In this document: in pieces, positions 59,862-64,000 of the stretch
How the letters are laid out: every line of letters starts with the position of its first letter
Position numbering within the stretch: the first letter of the stretch is position 1
The notes under the pieces: model-generated
Told to the model about the DNA's origin: nothing
Database searches by the model: none
What the model saw: only the letters and a program-made list of their open reading frames with translations
Made by a program: the position numbers and the translations under genes
NCBI RefSeq assembly: GCF_003014535.1
Contig: NZ_PYGD01000001.1
Span: 1,550,001-1,614,000, forward strand
Length of the DNA stretch: 64,000 nt
Source of the DNA: Taibaiella chishuiensis
GTDB lineage: Bacteria > Bacteroidota > Bacteroidia > Chitinophagales > Chitinophagaceae
Direction of reading: 5' to 3'

Positions 59862-62483
59862 ATGAACTTAAATAATTTCACAATCAAAGCGCAGGAAACC
59901 CTGCAACAGGCGCAACAGGCGGCGTTCAATAATGGCAATCCCACTATTGAATCGAACCACATCCTGCAGGCCCTGGTAGACGATAAAGATGGCCCTATTG
60001 AATTTCTGCTGAAGAAAAGCAATGCCAGTCTTAACCTGATCCATTCCCGGCTCGAAGAGAGCATAGCCAAACTACCCAAACAAAGCGGCGGCGATGCCGG
60101 CCAGATGATCGGGCGCGATGCCAATAACGTGATCCTGCGTGCCGGTGCGGCACTGAAGGAATTTGGCGACGAATTTGTAAGCGTAGAGCACTTGTTGCTG
60201 GCCATACTGAGGGGCAGCGACGATGCCTCCAAGATATTAAAAGACGCAGGTCTTACCGAAAAGGCATTGATCACTTCGATCAAAGAACTGCGTAAAGGCA
60301 ATACCGTGAATTCGCAAACGGCAGATACCACGTATAACGCGCTGCAACGGTATGCCAAGAACCTGAACGATATGGCGCAGAACGGCAAGCTCGACCCGGT
60401 TATCGGCCGTGATGAAGAGATACGCCGTACCCTGCACATACTCTCGCGCCGTACCAAGAACAACCCCATCCTGGTGGGCGAACCCGGTGTAGGTAAAACC
60501 GCTATCATCGAAGGCTTGGCGCACCGAATCATCAACGGTGATGTGCCTGAAAACCTGAAATCTAAAATTATCTACTCGCTCGATATGGGCCTGCTGATTG
60601 CAGGCGCCAAGTATAAAGGCGAATTTGAAGAACGCCTGAAATCGGTGATCAAAGAAGTAACCGACAGCGACGGCGCCATTATCCTCTTTATCGACGAGAT
60701 CCATACCCTGGTAGGCGCCGGCGGTGGTGGCGAAGGCGCTATGGATGCGGCCAATATCCTGAAGCCGGCCCTGGCCCGCGGCGAACTCCGCGCTATCGGC
60801 GCTACCACGCTCAATGAATACCAGCGTTATTTCGAAAAAGACAAAGCGCTCGAACGCCGTTTCCAAAAAGTCATGGTCGACGAACCCAGCGAAGAAGATG
60901 CGATCTCCATCCTGCGTGGCCTCAAGGACCGCTACGAGGCGCATCACCATGTGCGAATCAAGGATGAGGCCATCATTGCCGCGGTAGAACTTTCGGTACG
61001 TTATATCTCCGACCGCTTCCTGCCCGATAAGGCCATCGACCTGATCGACGAAAGCGCAGCCAAGTTAAAACTCGAGATGAACTCCATGCCCGAAGAGCTG
61101 GATGAAATGAACCGCCGGATACGCCAGTTGGAAATCGAAAGAGAAGCCATCAAACGTGAAAACGACGAGGAGAAAGTAAAAGCATTATCTACCGATATTG
61201 CCAACCTCGCAGTAGAGCGCGATACGCTTAAGGCCAAGTGGACCGAAGAGAAAGAACATGCCGAGAAAATACAGAGCGCCAAGGCGAAGATCGAAGAGCT
61301 GAAGCTGGAAGCCGAAAAGGCGGAAAGAGATGGGGAGTATGGCAGGGTAGCCGAGATCCGCTATGGTAAGATACAGGAACAGGAAAAAATTATAGCCGAC
61401 CTGTCTAAAGATACCGATCACTTTACCGAAAAGCGATTGCTGAAAGAAGAGGTAGACGCGGAAGACATTGCAGAGAACGTAGCCAAAGCAACCGGTATAC
61501 CGGTGCAGAAAATGCTGCACAGCGAGCGCGATAAACTACTGCATCTCGAAGAAGAGTTGCACAAAAGAGTGGTGGGCCAGGACGAAGCCATCGAGGCCGT
61601 AGCCGATGCCATACGCCGCAGCCGTGCCGGTTTGCAGGACACCAAAAGACCGATCGGTTCCTTCATCTTCCTGGGTACAACCGGTGTGGGTAAGACCGAG
61701 CTGGCCAAAGCCCTTGCCGATAGCCTGTTTGACGACGAAAGCATGATGACCCGTATCGATATGAGCGAATACCAGGAGAAACACAGCGTAAGCCGTTTGC
61801 TGGGCTCGCCTCCGGGTTATGTGGGATATGAAGAAGGCGGACAGCTTACCGAAGCCGTACGGCGCAAACCTTACTCCGTAGTGCTGCTCGACGAGATCGA
61901 AAAAGCGCATCCCGATGTGTTCAACATCATGCTGCAGGTGCTCGACGATGGCCGCCTTACCGATAACAAAGGCCGCGTGGTCAACTTCCGCAATACGATC
62001 ATCATCATGACCAGTAACCTGGGCAGCCACCTGATCCAGGAAAACTTCGACGACCTGAAAGAAACCGATGATGTGGACGAAGTGGTAGAACGTACCAAAG
62101 CGGCGGTAATGGGCTTGCTGCGCCAGACGCTGCGTCCCGAGTTCCTGAACCGTATCGACGAGGTAATCATGTTCCACCCGCTGATGAAGAAAGAGATCAA
62201 AGGTATTATCCGCATACAGCTCGAAGACCTCAAGCATCGTGTAGCCAAACAAGGCATACAGCTCGACTTCTCCGACTATGCCATGGATTACTTTGCCGAA
62301 CAGGGCTTTGATCCGCAGTTCGGCGCCCGTCCCTTAAAACGCCTGATCCAGAAAGACATCATCAACCTGCTGAGTAAAAAGATCATCGCCGGCGAACTGG
62401 ATAAAGCACGCCCGGTACTGATCGATGTATTCGATGGTGTGGTAGTGGTACGCAACGAAGCGGTAACGCAGGAGCATGCCTGA
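59862..62483 (+). CDS. clpB: ATP-dependent chaperone ClpB
   Basis: An 873-residue disaggregase that works with DnaK. Clp N-domain (residues 1-145: NFTIKAQETLQQAQQAAFNN), first AAA module with GEPGVGKTAIIEG and ILFIDEIHTLVGAGG, the M-domain coiled coil (about 405-525: MNRRIRQLEIEREAIKREND), and second AAA module with FLGTTGVGKTELAKAL, VVLLDEIEKAHPDVFN and the C-terminal GFDPQFGARPLKRLIQKDI. No IGF/L loop for ClpP binding is evident. It is a full-length single gene followed by a terminator. Confidence 0.97.
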   Translation: MNLNNFTIKAQETLQQAQQAAFNNGNPTIESNHILQALVDDKDGPIEFLLKKSNASLNLIHSRLEESIAKLPKQSGGDAGQMIGRDANNVILRAGAALKEFGDEFVSVEHLLLAILRGSDDASKILKDAGLTEKALITSIKELRKGNTVNSQTADTTYNALQRYAKNLNDMAQNGKLDPVIGRDEEIRRTLHILSRRTKNNPILVGEPGVGKTAIIEGLAHRIINGDVPENLKSKIIYSLDMGLLIAGAKYKGEFEERLKSVIKEVTDSDGAIILFIDEIHTLVGAGGGGEGAMDAANILKPALARGELRAIGATTLNEYQRYFEKDKALERRFQKVMVDEPSEEDAISILRGLKDRYEAHHHVRIKDEAIIAAVELSVRYISDRFLPDKAIDLIDESAAKLKLEMNSMPEELDEMNRRIRQLEIEREAIKRENDEEKVKALSTDIANLAVERDTLKAKWTEEKEHAEKIQSAKAKIEELKLEAEKAERDGEYGRVAEIRYGKIQEQEKIIADLSKDTDHFTEKRLLKEEVDAEDIAENVAKATGIPVQKMLHSERDKLLHLEEELHKRVVGQDEAIEAVADAIRRSRAGLQDTKRPIGSFIFLGTTGVGKTELAKALADSLFDDESMMTRIDMSEYQEKHSVSRLLGSPPGYVGYEEGGQLTEAVRRKPYSVVLLDEIEKAHPDVFNIMLQVLDDGRLTDNKGRVVNFRNTIIIMTSNLGSHLIQENFDDLKETDDVDEVVERTKAAVMGLLRQTLRPEFLNRIDEVIMFHPLMKKEIKGIIRIQLEDLKHRVAKQGIQLDFSDYAMDYFAEQGFDPQFGARPLKRLIQKDIINLLSKKIIAGELDKARPVLIDVFDGVVVVRNEAVTQEHA

Positions 62484-62524
62484 AACTAATCAAGACCACT
62501 GTATGGTGGTGCTGTATACAAAAC

Positions 62525-62557
62525 AAAAGTTGCCCTTTACCGGGCAACTTTTTTCTT
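62525..62557 (+). terminator. Intrinsic terminator after clpB
   Basis: Stem AAAAGTTGCCC / GGGCAACTTTT with a short loop and T run. Confidence 0.85.
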
Positions 62558-62584
62558 TTCAACCAACCGGAAAAGCGGATGCGC

Positions 62585-62956
62585 TTAGATAATGAAGAAT
62601 TCGTAAACACCCAGGCCTGTCTTTTGGATCAGGAGGGTATTGGTGCCGTTGCCCTGGACATAAAAACCGGCGGTGGCATCTACTGCCGACTTGTTGACAA
62701 AGAAGCCGCCGGTACCGAAGCCGATCACGAAATTAACGACATCGTTGGGGGCCATGGCAAAGGTATGGCTGCCGGGCGCCGGGTAGTTAACCGGTACCAG
62801 GCATATGGATATGGAACAAAGGCTGACAGAGGCATTGCCTGCAGCGCCGCCTGCAACGCGGGTTACGGTAGTGCCACGCAAGAATTGGGCGTGTGTAACG
62901 TGAGCGAAAATGAGGCTTAGGGCAAGGAATAAGCCCAGGAATTTCAGTTTTTTCAT
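62585..62956 (-). CDS. Small secreted protein, tandem paralog of the next gene
   Basis: A 123-residue protein with signal peptide MKKLKFLGLFLALSLIFAHV. The mature part is strand-rich: TVTRVAGGAAGNASVSLC, SICLVPVNYPAPGSHTFAMA, DATAGFYVQGNGTNTLLI and ending YEFFII. The gene at 63169-63534 has the same blocks (NYPAPGSHTFAMA, GTAGFYS, NGTNTLLIRR, QYEFFII), so this is a tandem duplication. Two conserved cysteines could form a disulfide. The PAPGSHTFAM block loosely recalls VPAGTSQAYN in the secreted proteins at 10991-14625, but homology is not shown. Function is unknown. Confidence 0.78.
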   Translation of the reverse strand: MKKLKFLGLFLALSLIFAHVTHAQFLRGTTVTRVAGGAAGNASVSLCSISICLVPVNYPAPGSHTFAMAPNDVVNFVIGFGTGGFFVNKSAVDATAGFYVQGNGTNTLLIQKTGLGVYEFFII

Positions 62957-63110
62957 ACGTGTTTGTTTTTGTGGGTTGCGTATTGGATTTTGAGTTTTTG
63001 TTCCGGTGATTGTAAGATATTGCTAAAATAATAATTTTTATTCTATTATATGCTAAAATGAAATGCATGTAAATTTTGAATGGAGCAAATGCAAGACTGC
63101 TGTGTGCCAT

Positions 63111-63142
63111 AAAAAAAGGACCACCTGGTACAGGTGGTCCTT
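63111..63142 (-). terminator. Intrinsic terminator
   Basis: On the minus strand the stem AAGGACCACCTG / CAGGTGGTCCTT with a 3-nt loop is followed by TTTTTTT, past the gene ending at 63169. Confidence 0.85.
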
Positions 63143-63168
63143 ATCGCTTTAAAACCCGGGTATTTATT

Positions 63169-63534
63169 TTAAATAATGAAGAATTCGTACTGGCCTGCCG
63201 ATACCCTGCGGATCAGCAGGGTGTTGGTGCCGTTGGATATGGAATAGAAACCGGCTGTGCCATCTACCGTGGTTCTCAGCAGATCGAAATTACCGGTATA
63301 ATAACCGATAACGATATGGATCACATTGCTGGTCGCCATGGCAAAAGTATGGCTGCCGGGGGCCGGGTAGTTCCAGGGCGCCAGGCAGATCCAGTTGTCA
63401 CACAGGCTTGCTGTGGCTGCATTGGTGGTGCCGCCTGCGATCCGGGTTATCGTAGTGCTGGTTTGGGCTTGGGTAAAGTTTACGAAAATGAGGCTTAAAG
63501 CTAAGAGCAAGCCCAGGAATTTCATTTTTTTCAT
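63169..63534 (-). CDS. Small secreted protein, tandem paralog of the previous gene
   Basis: A 121-residue protein with signal peptide MKKMKFLGLLLALSLIFVNF. It shares with its neighbour TITRIAGGTTNAATASLC, NYPAPGSHTFAMA, DGTAGFYSISNGTNTLLI and the C-terminal YEFFII; the central loop (NVIHIVIGYYTGNFDLLRTT) diverges. A terminator separates the two, so each is its own unit. Function is unknown. Confidence 0.78.
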   Translation of the reverse strand: MKKMKFLGLLLALSLIFVNFTQAQTSTTITRIAGGTTNAATASLCDNWICLAPWNYPAPGSHTFAMATSNVIHIVIGYYTGNFDLLRTTVDGTAGFYSISNGTNTLLIRRVSAGQYEFFII

Positions 63535-63663
63535 AAGGGATGTTTTTCGGTTTGTGAATTTTGGTTTGGTTGTGTCCGGTGATTTAAAGTGATATTACGA
63601 ATATACTCATTTTATTTATTTTTATCATGCTTTGGTGCCCTGCATATTTGGGCGTCTTGTACA

Positions 63664-63694
63664 ATAAAAAAAGGCTCCCCCGTACAGGGAAGCC
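63664..63694 (-). terminator. Intrinsic terminator after the universal stress protein gene
   Basis: On the minus strand AGGCTTCCC pairs with GGGGGAGCCT imperfectly and is followed by TTTTTTT. Confidence 0.7.
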
Positions 63695-63727
63695 TCGATA
63701 AGGTTCATCAATAGATTCTGGTGTAAA

Positions 63728-64000
63728 TTACTCCTGGTGCAGTGCCAGAACCGGTATATTACTGTTTTGGGCAATGCCTTTGGTCCTGCTTTTGTGAAAC
63801 AGGTTTTCGAAGAAGCCATGTTTTTTAGGGATCACCAGTAACCAGTCGATCTGGTGCGCTACGATAAAGGATGCTACTGCATCTTCGATCTGTTCGTGTA
63901 CCAGGGAATGGTAATTGGGTTGTTGGTCCTGCAACTGGCTGGACAATACCTGCGGGATAGCGATCACGTTATCGGGTTTGTCTACATGGATCACATCGAG
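63728..64000 (-). CDS. Universal stress protein family, C-terminal part (5' end beyond window)
   Basis: The last 90 residues of a longer protein are visible, open to the window edge (LDVIHVDKPDNVIAIPQVLS). The UspA-type second half shows in HQIDWLLVIPKKHGFFENLF, then HKSRTKGIAQNSNIPVLALH. The classical G-x2-G-x9-G nucleotide loop is replaced by KKHGFFENLF...S, so this belongs to the non-ATP-binding type common in Bacteroidota. It follows its own terminator. Confidence 0.75.
   Translation of the reverse strand, partial: LDVIHVDKPDNVIAIPQVLSSQLQDQQPNYHSLVHEQIEDAVASFIVAHQIDWLLVIPKKHGFFENLFHKSRTKGIAQNSNIPVLALHQE

Overview
The window looks like chromosomal DNA from a Bacteroidota bacterium, most likely a member of the Chitinophagaceae or a close relative. 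The signs are two SusC/SusD outer-membrane pairs, three type IX secretion (T9SS) type proteins (SprE/PorW-like, PorE-like, PorQ), a secreted copper protein with a T9SS sorting domain, -7 boxes of the TAnnTTTG type, near absence of Shine-Dalgarno sequences except before rpsU and perhaps clpB, and the long PurF variant. I inferred this from the sequence alone; no database was searched.

Layout. 1-3361: the N-terminal part of a primary-type sigma factor, a YceH family protein with an unknown kinase-like neighbour, and a secreted protein of three VYRW repeats. 3558-10466: a giant SprE/PorW-like TPR protein, a soluble TPR hybrid histidine kinase, and a receiver protein anchored by a C-terminal membrane helix. 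10467-15480: an accessory island with a degenerate repeat patch, six small secreted proteins (four of them close tandem paralogs, each with the same leader motif and terminator stem), a decayed fifth copy, and one copy of a short inverted-repeat mobile element. 15484-29741: housekeeping genes (tRNA-Gln, Xaa-Pro aminopeptidase, GT-C membrane protein, PorE-like OmpA protein, SUI1, acetyltransferase, hydrolase, 3-hydroxybutyrate dehydrogenase, RmlC-like epimerase, PurF, MsbA-like ABC exporter). 30001-39789: two SusCD pairs, each behind a clear Bacteroidota promoter. 39892-42360: an outer-membrane beta-barrel candidate and an ABC-2 permease. 42375-50781: a translation-rich block (queA, mnmA, trmN6, tsaD, rpsU) interspersed with a glycosyltransferase and small membrane or lipoprotein genes and bounded by two inverted copies of the mobile element. 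50782-64000: xerC-hpf, an RsmI-like methyltransferase, an iron-sulfur flavin reductase, an M28 peptidase, PorQ, FabI, the copper protein, ClpB, a second tandem pair of small secreted proteins, and the end of a universal stress protein.

How parts fit together. SprE/PorW-like, PorE-like and PorQ proteins at three separate loci point to a T9SS, and the copper protein is a probable cargo. The hybrid kinase and the tethered receiver are neighbours and may signal to each other. queA, mnmA, trmN6 and tsaD all act on tRNA and lie close to rpsU and hpf, so this stretch is a translation neighbourhood.

The two most unusual signals are (1) the array of small secreted, cysteine-containing paralogs at 10991-14866 with a shared 36-nt leader motif, and (2) a family of 0.47-0.62 kb elements with GGATCA-type terminal inverted repeats and 8-bp target-duplication-like flanks, present three times.
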